64,000 nt of DNA, from NCBI GenBank assembly GCA_963693315.1, contig OY856186.1:278833491-278897490 (forward strand), read 5' to 3'. The stretch is from Diogma glabrata (taxonomy: Eukaryota > Arthropoda > Insecta > Diptera > Cylindrotomidae). Position 1 is the stretch's first letter, and every line of letters begins with the position of its first letter. Shown here one piece after another: positions 10,412 to 22,679 of this stretch. Both the position numbers and the translations under genes were made by a program. Below the pieces are notes generated by a model. That model was not told where the DNA came from, did no database searches, and saw only the letters and a list, made by a program, of their open reading frames with translations.

Positions 10412-11777
10412 TTATGGACTTTTTGTTGTCAAATAGCCTAGAGATCTAATTTCAGATACCATTGATTTAATATTCTGATTTTCTGCCTTCTCAGTTTCTG
10501 TCCATTGCCAGGGTGTTTTATCTCGTACAAGTTCTCGCAATGATGTGAACTCAGTACTTAAATCTTTAATATATCTTGACAAATAGGTAACCATACCTTA
10601 ATCGCGGCAATTTTTGATGCATCTGCTTGTAAACCATTATTTGTTAGTACATGACCAGAAAATTTTACAGAGTTTCGACAGAGAATTAATTTTGTCTTAT
10701 TTAGTTTGACATGATTTTCTCGAAGATGAATAAATAACTTCTCCAGATTTCTGTCATGGTCAATTATTGCTTCCTCGATCGTATCACAACGACCAAATAT
10801 TAATAAATCGTCTGCTAGGACCTCTTCACCAGGAAGATTTTGAATAATTTGATACATTTTTATTTGGAAAATTTCCGGTGCTGATGATATACCAAATTGC
10901 ATACGTAACCATTTGTATCGGCCAAAAGGTGTCCAGAAGCATGTTAGGTTGCTGCTGGATTTGGTAAGTTTTACTTGCCAAAACCTTTTTCTGCGTCACA
11001 GGTTGAAAATACTTTAGCTCTTCAAAGTTCTGGTAGCACTTCATCAATGGTTGTAAATTGATAGTTGGGACGTTTTAAAGCACTATTCAGCGGAATTGGA
11101 TCTAAACATATGCGAAAAGAATGGTTTCGTTTAACTATCAGTATGTTACTCACCCAATCAGTATGTCGCTTCATTTTCTCAATTATATTTTGAGAAACCA
11201 GTCGTTCCAGTTCATCCTTAAATTGATTACGGTATACCACTGAGATTCGTCGAGCGTTTTGGATAACTGGTACGACATTTTCATCAATTTCCAGTTCCAC
11301 TTCACCAGGGATTGTGCCGTAACCATAAAAAATGTCGAAATATTTTTGAACTATTTGTGCCGCATTTCCTCTTGGTATAAAATTTGTTCCAGTTGTTTCC
11401 TTATTTTTGCTTTCAACGGTTTCAACAATGTTCTCGTTTGAAGGAATTGGATAATTGTTGACCTCCGAACTGTATGTTATCAGATTTAGCACGGAACATG
11501 CATTTAAAGATAAAAGTGGTTGATGATTTCGTTGAAACACCAAATTATATTTTTTATCGTCAATTTTACAAGAAATGTGGACTTCACCAACTGATGGTAT
11601 AGGATTTTGATTAAAATCGATGAGAGCTTGTCTTAATTGAAGTAGCTTTGTGTTTGGATCGTTCATCAGCTGAACATATTGATTCCAGCCTATGAGAGAT
11701 GCATTCGATCCTGTATCGAGCATACATTTAATATTTTGCCATATCTTATTAAATTTTAGACAAAGTGTTGCTGTCAC
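10412..11777 (-). pseudogene. Ty3/gypsy (mag-like) protease and reverse transcriptase, decayed
   Basis: From 11777 leftwards the frame encodes a retropepsin with CMLDTGSNASLIG, then the RT start (IEKMKRHTDWVSNILIVKR). A frameshift near 11030-11050 precedes MQFGISSAPEIFQ and VLADDLLIFG. The active-site box has L-A-D-D where Y-(A/V)-D-D is usual. A further break near 10560 leads to MVTYLSRYIKDLSTEFTSL, the RT/RNase H connection. The order PR-RT-RH-IN is that of Ty3/gypsy. Sequence style and a zinc-knuckle pair in gag suggest the mag lineage; this is judged by eye. Confidence 0.85.
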
Positions 11778-12705
11778 TTTATTTTCACCATTAGAATTAA
11801 TTTTACATACTTGAAATTTGTCTTGACTTTCCCTGATATTTGATTCATATTGTCAGTAGAAGATGACTTTTTAGCTGCTTTATTTTTATAACGACAACAC
11901 GATTCATAATGATGCTTGTAATTACATGTTTTGCACACGTGATTTATGGCTGGACACAAATCTTTTTCAAATTTATTATTACTGCAAAAACGACATTTCT
12001 GAAGTGATTTGTTTTGTGGTGCCTTCATTTCGTACTTTTGAATTTTGCTCACTGAAGCTTCACTATAGGTATTGATTTATTTTCAATCGTCATATTATTG
12101 ATTCGACTTTGAGTTACTTCACTTATTTTACAAGTATCGATTGCTTGCTGAAGAGTTAAATCATTTATTTCCATTAGCTTCTTTTTCACTGATTGATTTC
12201 GAATGCCCACAACAATGCGATCTCTTAGTAATTCTTCTGACATATTTGCGGGATAATTACATAATTTTATAAGACGCTTTAGTCTAATCAAATATATGTC
12301 GAAATTTTCATTTGCCATTTGATATTTTGTATTAAAAATATATCTGTCATAAATGACATTTGAATTTGCAATTAAATATTTCTTGGTCGGCGTCCATCAG
12401 TCCAAAATCCATATACTTAGCTTTTGCTTGAACTCCAATCGCTGAAAGCATGGTGCTTGCCTTCTGCCTGTTCTGATTTGCTGGCCAAATATTTATTCCA
12501 GTTGCTATACAATAATTAGTCCAGTTTGAATTAAACAATTCGAAATTTTCTCGAATGTCACCCGATTCTACATTCAATGGATATGGCCAAGGAATGTCAG
12601 TTGTAGTTTTAACCTCAACAAGTGTCTTGCATCTTTTGTCGTCATAATTTTTAATTGAGGTGCCGTGCCATTTCTTGCATAATTTCTAATCATATTTTCA
12701 TCCAT
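11774..12705 (-). pseudogene. Ty3/gypsy (mag-like) gag with two zinc knuckles
   Basis: Three minus-strand segments make up the gag. An N-terminal capsid part starts at 12705 (MDENMIRNYARNG) and, after a frame change near 12600, at VESGDIRENFELFNSNW. A central capsid part (12049-12318) contains FDIYLIRLKRLIKLCNY and ELLRDRIVVGIRN. The nucleocapsid (11774-12052) carries C-x2-C ... C and C-x2-C-x4-H-type knuckles (CRFCSNNKFEKDLC, then CKTCNYKHHYESCC). Stops or shifts separate the parts. The leader upstream was later hit by the hAT at 12856. Confidence 0.8.
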
Positions 12706-13328
12706 AGTGTTAGAAAAATACTTATTCCTGCGTTTAAATAATTGTAACCTCACTTACTGGATGTAAAAAAAACTACTTGTACTTGATACGAATTTATCAA
12801 TACGAAATAACTATCAAATTGAATATGCTTTATTTCAATTTGCCACACCTGTCACCAGTGCCGGATCAAGCTTTTTCAGCGCCGGGTGCAGATTAGGTAA
12901 ATGGCGCCCACAAATTAAATTATATTGTAAGATAATATATTCAAAAATCAATGCAATACTTGTTTTAATACGAAGTGTTGTGTAATAGAAATTAGAAAAG
13001 GTTTCACTGTCACACCAACACAGAGAGCTTTTAAGATCTAGAACATGCGTTCAAGTATTAAACACTTTTTATAATTGGATCAACATTTTCTTTTATGGTT
13101 TTTCAAATGTCGGATATTTAGACAATAAATCTTATCATATAATAAAATATGATATATGCCAAAATTTCATGATAATATGTGGAAAATAGAAACTAAATAA
13201 AAAATTTATTTTTTTTTAAATTTGAAAAACATAATTAAAACTAGGTTACTAATAATCTAGCTGATGAAATACTCCTCATTCATGTGACGGACTCCCGTGG
13301 TCAATGCTTAAAGTTCACAAATAGAGTT

Positions 13329-13430
<102 letters not shown>

Positions 13431-14606
13431 GCCTATCTTCGAGCAAGCAACTGCACAGTAAATAAAAATTTATTTTAATAAATAAAAAATGTTATACGAA
13501 TTTATTTAAAATATTGTAACGATTATGTAGTGCGATGTAAAAAAATCTATTGATAGTTTTCTTACTGCAAAATGGTTCTGCTAACGCAATACAAACGGAA
13601 AAACACCTAAATAAGTTTCTGAAGATAAAAGCAGAATTAAATAATTTTATTTAATACGAAAATAAAATAAAAACTACACAGTCTATGATAGAGTAGGTAA
13701 ATAAACAAATTAAAAATTGTAGATTTCACACCTAGGTGCGATGTTTCGAAGATTGTGTTATGTTTTTTGCTCTTTAATTTTTGATTAGCATAAAAAAGGT
13801 TGCGTTGGCGATAGATTAGCTCAAAATAAACGATACAGTTAGTTGAACATTAACGGTGACAGAAGTTATTGATAATATAGCAGTGATACGGTATAATTAT
13901 ATGAGATAGTCATAAATAATTTACACAATGTGAAAAAAATAATAGTAAACTGATTAAGAAAGAGGAATAAGATAAATGGACGAATAATATTTATAACTTA
14001 AAGAAAATCCATTGTTTAAGTTTATCTAGAAGTCGAACCGAATATAAGCAATGGCCGAGTTGCTCTACGTTACAATATAATAAAGATTATTAAAAAAAAT
14101 TATGAATAAATGTGAAAATAAAAATAACACTAATTTGTAAGAAAGAATAATTATAATATGAAAATCAAAAATACTATAACATTCATATATACATATAAAA
14201 TTGTATTAAATAAATTGTATTAAATATTTTCAGAAAACTCTTCTATTGCCGGTTCGCACTTTCATAAATAAGAAATTTCAGATTCAATTGAATATAAGAG
14301 AAAAGGCAACTAACCTCTCCCGGCACATGCTCCATCACATGGTGTAATTTATAAAAGCTCCTTTCAGCGGGAGCTACTGTTAATGACAGTATCATGGCTG
14401 TAAATAAATTCGGAAAATATCTTGCATGTTTTGCAAATATAGAAGGTGTAAAATTTTCTATAGAAGTTTCAAATATTTTAAAATCTAATCCCTATCTTAG
14501 TTTTTTAATTAAAATATGTTATATAAAAAGCCATATCTCTCATTGTGCACTTGTCATCCGCAAGAATAAATCGTTCTAATGAATTAATAGCAATATCAAT
14601 AGAAGA

Positions 14607-14921
14607 TATAACTTTGAGATCAGAAACCTTCTTGAATGTCTTGATATAATAGGTTGTATCCGTTCTAATATTATTGCTTGGTTTGGGCAGGTTCATAGAG
14701 CCGCAGTCTGGAATGATTAGAAATATGTACGTTAGTACCCCAGGGAGTGGGCAGCCGCGAGGTAGACCACGACTACAATGGGAGACTGACGTAATAAACG
14801 ACCCCAAAAAAATTGGCTGCCATGGTAATTATGTCGCTGTTGCGAATGACCGTGGTGAATATTCAAAACTGATTAGCCTGGCAACGCCCCTACATGGAGC
14901 ATGAACGCCGTTAAAAAAAAA
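14607..14921 (+). mobile_element. 5'-truncated RTE LINE, 315 bp, 12-bp TSD
   Basis: The sequence corresponds to the last 300 or so bases of the intact RTE at 25534-28876, in opposite orientation. Its frame (MIRNMYVSTPGSGQPRGRPR ... ISLATPLHGA) is nearly identical to that C-terminus, and it ends in GCCGTT plus an A10 tract. A perfect 12-bp TSD ATCAATAGAAGA flanks it (14595-14606 and 14922-14933). A typical short target-primed insertion by the same family, dead on arrival. Confidence 0.95.
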
Positions 14922-15021
14922 ATCAATAGAAGAAAAAGAAATTTTGTGAAGGATCCTGGATCTTATATTATCTTGTGTTTCATTTTCAAAACTCTTTCCT
15001 GTACGATGAATTCGTATTTGA

Positions 15022-15862
15022 ATCAGTATCAGTGCTGGGAAAAATGAAAGTATTCGAAGCAGTTTCTAGAGCAGTTTTGTGCTACGGCTGTCAAGCTTGG
15101 GGCTTTTCAGAATATGAAGAGGTGGAACGACTACAGAGGTTTTTTATTAAAAAGATGTTTAATTTACCACAAAATACCCCTAACTATATGCTAGAAATTG
15201 AACTTGGACTGCCAAAGATGTTTATTTTCACGTTTAAGCTTCATTTTGAGTATGTACTAAAGATTTTGCAGTACGACAGTAGGCGGCTGCCGAATTTTCT
15301 GGCGCTAGAGACACTAAAAAAAGAAGAATACTGGGTGCCGTTTTGGAAAAAGCTAGCAGACTTTTGCAATATTACTTTTGACATGGGTACTATTAACATA
15401 AGAAAGTGGAAGGAAAACTGTTTCGAAATTTTGGATAAGTTGTCACAAATTCATAAAGTGGAAAATGCCAGGTTAGCCCGTAACTCTACACGCCACGATG
15501 AATACTGCGGGTTAGATTATGAAACGATTCCAAAATATTTTTCAAATGAAAGCACAGTCCAACAGATCTCGCTAATATTTAAGGCCAGAGGGGGCCTGCT
15601 GAATTTAAATGTACGCCCATGGCAAAGTAACACAAATGTCTTATGCTCATTGTGTAACCTAAATGCTGTCGAGGATACCTACCACTTTGTAGCAGAGTGT
15701 CCAATTTTTAAACATTATAGGAGAGACGCATTTAATAAAACGAAGCTGCCCAAAGTTGAATTTTTGGAATATTTAAATGGAAAAAACTTTGATAGTCTCT
15801 GCAACTTCTTAGTGAATTCAATTAAATATCGATTGATTTTGATAAATGAATATAACGCTTAA
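15022..15862 (+). pseudogene. LINE reverse-transcriptase C-terminal region, 280 codons, open
   Basis: The open frame enters from the truncated 5' end and stops at 15862. It begins within the RT thumb (KMKVFEAVSRAVLCYGCQAW, cf. K--F---V---L-YG-Q-WG of many LINEs), continues with a long helical region (LQRFFIKKMFNLPQNTPNY), and ends with a zinc-binding motif CSLCNLNAVEDTYHFVAECP (C-x2-C-x9-H-x4-C). The catalytic YxDD box and endonuclease are missing. No internal stop or frameshift is visible, so the insertion is fairly young. Confidence 0.88.
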
Positions 15863-16222
15863 ACAACTATATAGATTATAGTTTACGCTGGGAAATCTAT
15901 TCAAAGGCAAGTCATACTAAAGTTTCAAATGATGTTTTTTTTTTTTTTTATTATTTTTTTTTCAATAATTATATAATGAATGAAAGAGAAAACCAACCAG
16001 ACAGACGGCTTACTGCTATTGTCTTACATGTTTTTTTTTTGATTAATTTTTTTGTTATTATTTTTTGTATCGAACTTGTTTTTTCTTGTTTTTCTTTATT
16101 TTTGTCATAATTTGTTTTTTTTTGGTTGTTATTATTTATTCATAAGAAAAAAGAAAAGAAGATATTGTATGTGAGATGTTATTACTGATGCTTTAATAAA
16201 CATTATTATTATTATTATTATT
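15022..16222 (+). mobile_element. 5'-truncated LINE, 1201 bp, 13-bp TSD, (ATT)n tail
   Basis: Flanked by the perfect 13-bp duplication AATTCGTATTTGA (15009-15021 and 16223-16235) and ending in an ATT repeat (16203-16222). It carries the 3' part of an RT frame and a T-rich 3' untranslated region of about 340 bp. The interrupted sequence on both sides is hAT transposase, confirming insertion into the hAT. The clade is not certain; short-repeat tails and a C-terminal CCHC motif occur in several LINE clades, including I, R1 and L2 relatives. Confidence 0.92.
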
Positions 16223-17121
16223 AATTCGTATTTGATTTGGATGCGGAATATTCGAATCGCTCTCTATGAAACCCATCAGCTTTTACATACATTCAATAAA
16301 ATACATTCAATTACATTCAAGTTCAGACTTTGTATCATTTTAGAAACAACATTAATTTTGGAGAGAAGATCGTTTCACAAAATTAAACTGCAAAGGCATT
16401 TAAAGCAGCATTATCTTCGCTAAACATTTTGCTCCAAATTGTGTTATATAGTTTTGCATGTCTGGTCTAAAGGAATTTCAATTAAAGTGTTTTAAAATTC
16501 TACGGTTTAAAATCTAAGAGGTTTTACAGCAGATTTTCAGTTTTCCCAACAAGTTTCATTACTATGGCCTTAAACTAAGGTTTTCATTTCCTGCCTAAAA
16601 AGATCAAAACGACACGACAAACGAATTTCGAAAAAATATGCGAATATGTAGTTGAAAAAAATTAAATAAAGTTGAAAAAAATTAAGAATTTCTTCAGAAG
16701 ATGACGCCGCATAATTTATAACAATAATTTATAGAAAAAGGAAAGCTGCAGAAAAAGAAAAACTGCATATAAAATTGATAGTACTGTTGGATGAATAGAG
16801 TTCATTCGACAGCTCCCGTATGATATCACCTTGGCTGGTAATATCTCACTGGTATTGCCAGTGGTATCTAATATTTCACGTTGAATCGTATGTCAATAGC
16901 AGCGACAAGAGTACACGGAGATCAAAAATTAAAACAAATATACAAAAATAAATTTTGTTTTTTATATAGAAAAATAAATTTTAATTTGCCTTAAAATTTA
17001 TAAAAAACCAAAATGAAAAACTAATCGAATTTAAAACAAAACTCAATTTTGGCGCCTTTTGTGTTGGCGGCGGGTGCGGTCGCTCCATTGCACCCATGGT
17101 AGATCCGGCCCTGCCTGTCAC

Positions 17122-17680
17122 CATGTTAAGCTGGTTATAATATTAAAATAAATACTTTGTATTTTAATTAATTTAACTTTATTAAAAACTCGAGTGGTTA
17201 ATTCTGAGTGTCATTACAATTCCTTTTCCTATTTCCTTCCCCTATTCACATTAAACCCAATGTACCATTTGAGGAAACCTATAACCAAAACAAAAGAGAT
17301 GTTAAAGTTTTGCAAACAAAAAAAAAACGATGCGTTTTATATCTATATATATTACATGCGTTCCTTCGGAACGAAATAGCTGCTCAAAGCAGCTTTTGAG
17401 TACATTACCAATGGAACGCCGAAAATTGGAAAAATTTTCAAATATAGCCACAAAATTTGATTATTCTCAAAAAATTTTATTTTGGACTGTTGTTTAGATC
17501 TGACTGGTCCATTTTATTATTAAAAATATCAAAACAAGTTTATAAACGATCTAAATAAAATCGAAAAATAAACTGCTTTTCAACTACACAACTTGTTCGA
17601 GGTAGAGTAGATCAAAGCAAATTCGAGTAAGTTTGATTTTTAATGGAACGCGCCTTTTGTAACACCAACAGCCATCCAAA
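17122..17680. other. Probable flank or LTR remnant of the gypsy relic
   Basis: Without the hAT, the minus strand here would read into TGGTGACAGGTGTGGCA, which could be a primer-binding site after an LTR ending TAACA (TGTTAA starts at 17124 on plus). I could not align this stretch convincingly with the left side (7000-7563), so an LTR pair is not proven. Also present: palindrome GCGTTCCTTCGGAACG near 17358. Confidence 0.3.
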
Positions 17681-17689
17681 ACCACCCCA

Positions 17690-17790
17690 AGAAGTGGCAG
17701 TTATACAAACATTAATATTTCGCATCGGAAATCGCCTCTCGGAGGTTTTCGGGGTCGTTAATAATGCATCCGAGATCCAATTGAAAAAAT
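17690..17790 (-). repeat. Single inverted unit of the 126-132-bp repeat
   Basis: On the minus strand this segment (CTCGGATGCATTATTAACGA, then CCCCGAAAACCTCCGAGAG, then ACTGCCACTTCT) matches the tandem units at 19480-19800. The open frame that covers it is a by-product of the repeat. Confidence 0.7.
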
Positions 17791-17799
17791 TCAATCGCC

Positions 17800-19017
17800 C
17801 AATGGGCAATGATGTGAGCTTATAATTTATAAATATAATTGGCATCAATTGGTATGTCCTTCTTTATAGTAACTTTGATCTTGTTCAAATTTCATTTCAG
17901 CTGCGGGCAGTTCTATCATTCGTATGGGATGCCAGACGCCATTGATTAATTCCAACCCCAATCAATTGGATTCAATGTTGAGGTTCTGTTGTGATCTTAA
18001 TTTGCTAATAATCCTATATCCAACAGTGCACTTGATAGTAATAAGTAAACTCTTAAAATGTATTCGGAAGCCGTTAGCAGCAAAAGGCAATGTGTCTATC
18101 TATGTTAAATAAATTTTTTTTGTTGATTTGATAATCTGTGTATTTTTTTTTTAAATCTGGCGCAATGCAGTTTTTATAGTTGTATAATTCTAAAAAGCAA
18201 TGGATTGCAACATCTGAAAATCGATCAATATTCTCAAAGTTTTCTCTGAACAAAACCGCAACATTATGTAAGTTTATTGACTCTGGAGTATCTCGATTCG
18301 AAATATCAAAAACATTTTCTTTCCACGATTATATTTAACATTCACATTTTATACACCAATACTCACAAATAAAAACATTTTTTTTAAGAACACAAAGACA
18401 CAAACACTAATATTTATGTCTGTTACAACCAACCGACCACCATAACTAAAATTAATCGTGATTGATCTTCTGTCAAATCGTTTTTTTGTTTGTTTGTTTT
18501 CCTTTATTTCTCTGAGAGAGAAACCGGTTTGTCTTCCCAAGGACGTGCGTAAATTTTTCATTTGATTCAAAATTGTACAATTATTGCGAGTTTCTTTTAA
18601 ATCTATAAGAAAAAAACCTACCACAAAAAAATAATAGTTTCTCCCTCACTGCTACTATATAAAAAGAAATAAGAAAAATGACAGATTAGGATTTGATTCT
18701 AACCAAATATATAAATTTTAATCTTTTATCTATTAAAAATAAACTACACAATAATGAAAAGTTGGTCGCCAGCTAGTTTTTATAATATACTTTCAGGATG
18801 TATACATAACTTAAATATTTGCACATTGGCATTATAAAATAACAAAATATTCACTATTATAAAATCACAGGAAATAACACAATAAATGTAAAATACTCTC
18901 GCAATTATTTTCATTCATTTTATAAAAATTAGCACAACTAAAAATAATAGATTGTACTTTTTGTTTCGTTTTAAATTATTTAATTGTTTTTAATTTATAA
19001 TTTAATACAATAGTTGG
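17800..19017. other. No gene seen
   Basis: AT-rich DNA. A TTTCAGCTGCGGGCAG sequence at about 17895 resembles a splice acceptor, but the following frame closes quickly and shows no family similarity. No repeat partner found. Confidence 0.45.
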
Positions 19018-19151
19018 TTGTTGTAAATAAACAGAAATGCAAATGGCGAAATGAGAAATTGAATATGACATATTAGCAAACACGATTTCTTATGTCTCTC
19101 TTCATACAATTTTAAAGTTATGTTCTCTCTATATTTATATATACTCTAAGG
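19018..19151 (+). repeat. Dispersed repeat, copy 2 (uninterrupted)
   Basis: Near-identical to the outer parts of 951-1229 and without its hairpin insertion, so it serves as the empty-site reference for that MITE. Confidence 0.75.
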
Positions 19152-19479
19152 TTACTTGCATTAATAATATAATTAAATACATATGAGACGACAAGATCGA
19201 TGAAAAAGGCATACTATGGGAAAGAATAGAAGTAGTAGCAGGTATATGTATAAGCAAGAACCTTTCATAAGTAAGAACTAAGTTACCGACTGTAGAGGAA
19301 GGTAATCAGATGAAAAGGGAATTTCAAAACATAAATTCAGATTTTTCGACGGCAAGAATCCCATATTTGAAAATGAAATTCTTCAGTTTACAAATCAGTC
19401 AACTATCGAAAACGGTTAAAACGTGAATTCTTTATTGCAGATTTTTGTCGCACATCACGTTGGATGTGTAAATTTTTTT

Positions 19480-19800
19480 GATTGCACCTCGGATTCATAG
19501 TCAGCGACCCCGAAAACCCCCGAGAGACGGTATCCGATGCGAACTATTAATCACTGCCACTTTTTGAGGTGGTTTTAATGGGTTGAAACCACCCTAAATT
19601 GCTTTTGGACCTCGGATTTGTAATCACCGACCACGAAAATCCCCGAGTGACGATTTCCTATACGAAATATTAATTTTTTGAATCATTGCCACTTCTAGAG
19701 ATAGTTTTGAAGGATCAGAATCACCCTTATACTTGCTTTTGGACCTCTGCTTCGTAATCAGCGACCCTAAAAGGCGATTTCCCAGATGAAATTTTGAATT
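19480..19800 (+). repeat. Tandem repeat, period about 126-132 bp, 2.5 units
   Basis: The landmark ACCTC(G/T)G(A/C)TT(C/T)(A/G)TA(A/G)TCA(G/C)CGACC starts near 19485, 19611 and 19743. Each unit continues with AAAA-CCCCGAG-GACG and ATT(G/A)-TTGCCACTT. Related to the inverted single unit at 17690-17790. Non-coding; perhaps an internal part of an unrecognised element or a short satellite. Confidence 0.7.
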
Positions 19801-19974
19801 TTCAAAAATCTTTTATCACTGTTACTATTTTGTCCTAATTTTTTCATTTTTCGAGTCATTGCAGGAGTTAGTGCTGATGAATGTTTCTGAAGGTCTAAGA
19901 AATCCAGGAAAAGAAGAATTTTTAAAATCGGTGCTGTACCACCACTTTTCCAGATGGTACAGTATTTTCCGGCT

Positions 19975-21404
19975 TATTTATTTTATTTATTTATTTTTAT
20001 TTATTTAAAGTTTTATTAACCGTGAAGCTTTATAATTATATAATACATTTTGCATAAATTTTCTAATAAATTCAATAAATTCATCAATTTTCTCTAAAAA
20101 TTCAAAAATTATTAAACAAAATTATTTTTAATGTAATTTGAAAGTTCCAATTTAAAACCGTGGATATTAAATAAGTTTTTTATTTCAACTGGAAGACTGT
20201 TGAATAATTGAAGTTCTTGTACCATAACAGTGTTACAATCCAAATTTCTTCTACCAGCCAAAGGAACAAAATCACCAGCATTTCTTAACGGATACCGTTC
20301 ATTTGACACATACTGCACATATTTTAATAAATAATAAGGCAACTGTTGGTTTTTTAATTTAAATACGAACAATAATAATCTGAACATAAATCTTTGGTTC
20401 ACACTCATCCAACCCATTGAATTAAGCATGAACTGAATGTTGGTTTTTCTATAACAACCTAGTAATATTCTTAATGCTCTGTTTTGTAATTTCTGCATAC
20501 GATGTTTTAAATTTACATTATTAAATGCCAATATTGTTGCACAATAATCAAAATGTGGTAAAATGGTAGTATTATAAATTGTTTTAGCACTAAAAAGTGT
20601 TAGTTTACTACGAATTCTTCCTAATAAATTAACTTTTTTTGCTATCTTTTTACAAATGAAGTCCGCATTTTCATTAAATTTCATTTGGTTGTCAATAAAA
20701 ACTCCTAAATATTTTATTACTTTGACTTTTTCTATAAAGATGTTATCAATCTTCAAAGGTGGACATTCATCATTATTATTGAATACAATAAATTTGGTTT
20801 TTGAAACGCTAATTTTAAGATTGTTCATTTTTAACCATACATCTAATCTATCTATATCTTCTTGGATTTTATTTACACTATCAACAATCGAGTCTTCACA
20901 TACATAAATAGCTGTATCATCAGCAAAAAGTGATAAATCTGAGTTAATAGTACATTCATTGATATCATTAATATAAATTATAAACAATAACGCAGCTAAA
21001 ACTGACCCTTGTGGTAAGCCTATATCAATACCTAGTGAAGATGATTTAATTTTATTTATTTTGGTCCTTTGTGTTCTATTAGTTAAGTATGATTTAAACC
21101 AGTTTAACTCAACAGAATGTATTCCCATTAACTCTAACTTTTGTAATAGTATTTATCTATCAATTGTCTCGAATGCTCTTTTAAAATCAAAAAATACAGC
21201 AATAATCTTTTTTTTTGTTATTTATATTCCTTTTCACTTCAGTTATCAGCCAGTTAAAGGCTGTTTCACATGAAAATCTTTTTCTAAATCCTGATTGCTG
21301 TTCAATTGATAAGTTGTTAGATTCCAAGTAGTCCTCCAGCTGTATTTGAACTATTTTTTCTAGTGCTTTTTCATATAGGGGCATTAGAGTGGTCCTTAGT
21401 TTAC
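19975..21404 (-). mobile_element. 5'-truncated CR1/jockey-like LINE
   Basis: It consists of an RT frame on the minus strand followed by a short 3' untranslated region ending in an (AAAT)n-type tail (19977-20015 on plus). The 5' side stops within the RT near 21404, next to a tandem array. No TSD could be read. About 1.4 kb of an element normally 4-5 kb long. Confidence 0.8.
20112..21384 (-). pseudogene. LINE reverse transcriptase (CR1/jockey type), one frameshift
   Basis: It starts in RT motif 1-2 (MPLYEKALEKIVQIQLEDYL, IEQQSGFRKRFSCETA). A break in the T/A-run near 21150-21190 precedes a 338-codon open part with GLPQGSVLAALLFIIYINDI, LFADDTAIY (active site F-A-D-D), KYLGVFID and a C-terminal LFNSLPVEIKNL. 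The order and wording are those of CR1/Rex/jockey-type LINEs, which end in an LWNSLP-like box and lack a C-terminal CCHC. The endonuclease and ORF1 are missing. GPLLF is changed to AALLF. Confidence 0.88.
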
Positions 21405-21419
21405 ACTAGCATTTTTTTT

Positions 21420-22672
21420 TTCATTGTACAGTTTGCGGCACCCTCCCATTTCGTGTGAATACCCATAAAAATATTATTCGCAAAATATGATATCAATCGG
21501 TCAATTCTAAGACGTGCCTCCGGCCACTTAAAGTTGAGAAATTTTGATCTGGACCTTAAAAAAAACTTTTTTATTTTTTGTGCGACACCCTCTCATTTCG
21601 TGTCAATACTCATAAAAATATTATGTGTACAAATTGAAATCAATCGTTCAACTCTAAGTGGTGCCCCCGGCCACATAAAATTGAGAGGTTTGGTTGTGGC
21701 CATTACAAAGAAAAAATTAAATTTTTTGTGGGAAACCCTCCCATTTCTTGTCAATACCCATAAAAATGTTATTTGCAAAATTTGAAATCAATCGGTCAAC
21801 TCTAAGGGGTGTCCCGGCCACTTAAAGTTGAAAGGTTTGGTTGTGGCCATTATAAAGAAAAATTCAAATTTTTTGTACGACACCCTCCCATTTGGTGTCA
21901 ATACCCATAAAAACATGATTTGCAAAATTTCATATCAATCGTTCAATTCTAAGGGGTGCCCCCGGCCACTTAAAGTTGAAGGTTTTGTTGTGGCCATTAA
22001 AAAGAAAAATTTTAATTTTTTGTACGACACCCTCCCATTTGGTGTCAATACCCATAAAAATATTATGTGTAAAATTTAAAATCAATCGGTCAACTCTAAC
22101 GGGTTGAGGTTTAAAGTTGTGAGGTTTTGTTGTAGTCATTACAAAGAAAAATTTAAATTTTTTGTGCGACACCCTCCCATTTGCTGTCAATACCCATAAG
22201 AATATTATTTGTAAAATTTAAAATCAATCGTTCAACTCTAAAGGGTGCCCCCGGCCACTTAAAGTTGTGAGGTTTTGTTGTGGCCATTATAAAGAAAAAT
22301 TTAAATTTTTTGTGTGACACCCTCCCATTTGCTGTCAATACCCATAAGAATATTATTTGTAAAATTTGAAATCAATCGTTCAACTCTAAAGGGTGCCCCC
22401 GGCCACTTAAAGTTGTGAGGTTTTGTTGTGGTCATTACAAAGAAAAATTTAAATTTTTTGTACGAAGCCCTCCCATTTGATGTCAATACCCATAAAAATA
22501 TTATGTGTAAAATTTGAAATCAATCGGTGAACTCTAAGGGGTACCCCCGGCCACTTAAAGTTGAGAGGTTTTGTTCTGATAAAGGAAAAGGAAAATTTAA
22601 ATTTTTTGTATGACGCCCTCCCATTTGGTGTCAATACCCATAAAAATATTATTTGCAAAATTTGAAATCATA
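21420..22672. repeat. Tandem repeat, period about 148 bp, 8-9 units
   Basis: The landmark CCCTCCCATTTG(G/C)TGTCAAT recurs about every 140-156 bases near 21432, 21588, 21737, 21885, 22030, 22170, 22318, 22466 and 22616. It is followed in each unit by ACCCATAAAAATATTAT, a TCAATCGGTCAACTCTAAG box, GCCCCCGGCCACTTAAAGTT and AAGAAAAATTTAAATTTTTT. Open frames on both strands repeat with the units and are not genes. The array abuts the truncated end of the LINE at 21404. Confidence 0.92.
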
Positions 22673-22679
22673 GTAATTT

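Larger units (their letters stand above)
14243..16480 (-). pseudogene. hAT transposase, interrupted by two LINEs
   Basis: Minus-strand pieces from right to left: near 16280-16370, INVVSKMIQSLNLNV, resembling the VSK-LQS segment of DUF4371/ZMYM-type hAT transposases; 14934-15008 joined over an insertion to 14505-14594, SSIDIAINSLERFIL, the ID--I--L--RF block; and 14243-14480, MILSLTVAPAERSFYKL, the (V)A-(A)ERSFSKL hATC block, ending at a stop at 14243. Each piece is short and contains changes or stops. The LINEs at 15022-16222 and 14607-14921 split it. Family assignment is by motif recognition only. Confidence 0.7.

Noticed and set aside
17643..18112. Small frames near a TTTCAGCTGCGG acceptor-like site, possibly a host exon
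   Set aside because: One frame is the inverted 126-bp repeat unit and the other has no recognisable domain.
21534..22658. Series of similar 60-86-codon frames on both strands
   Set aside because: They repeat with the 148-bp tandem unit and differ by frame-breaking indels; a by-product of the array.
21420..22672. CRISPR-like regular repeats
   Set aside because: Units are about 148 bp, diverged along their whole length and lack unique spacers; the genome is eukaryotic.
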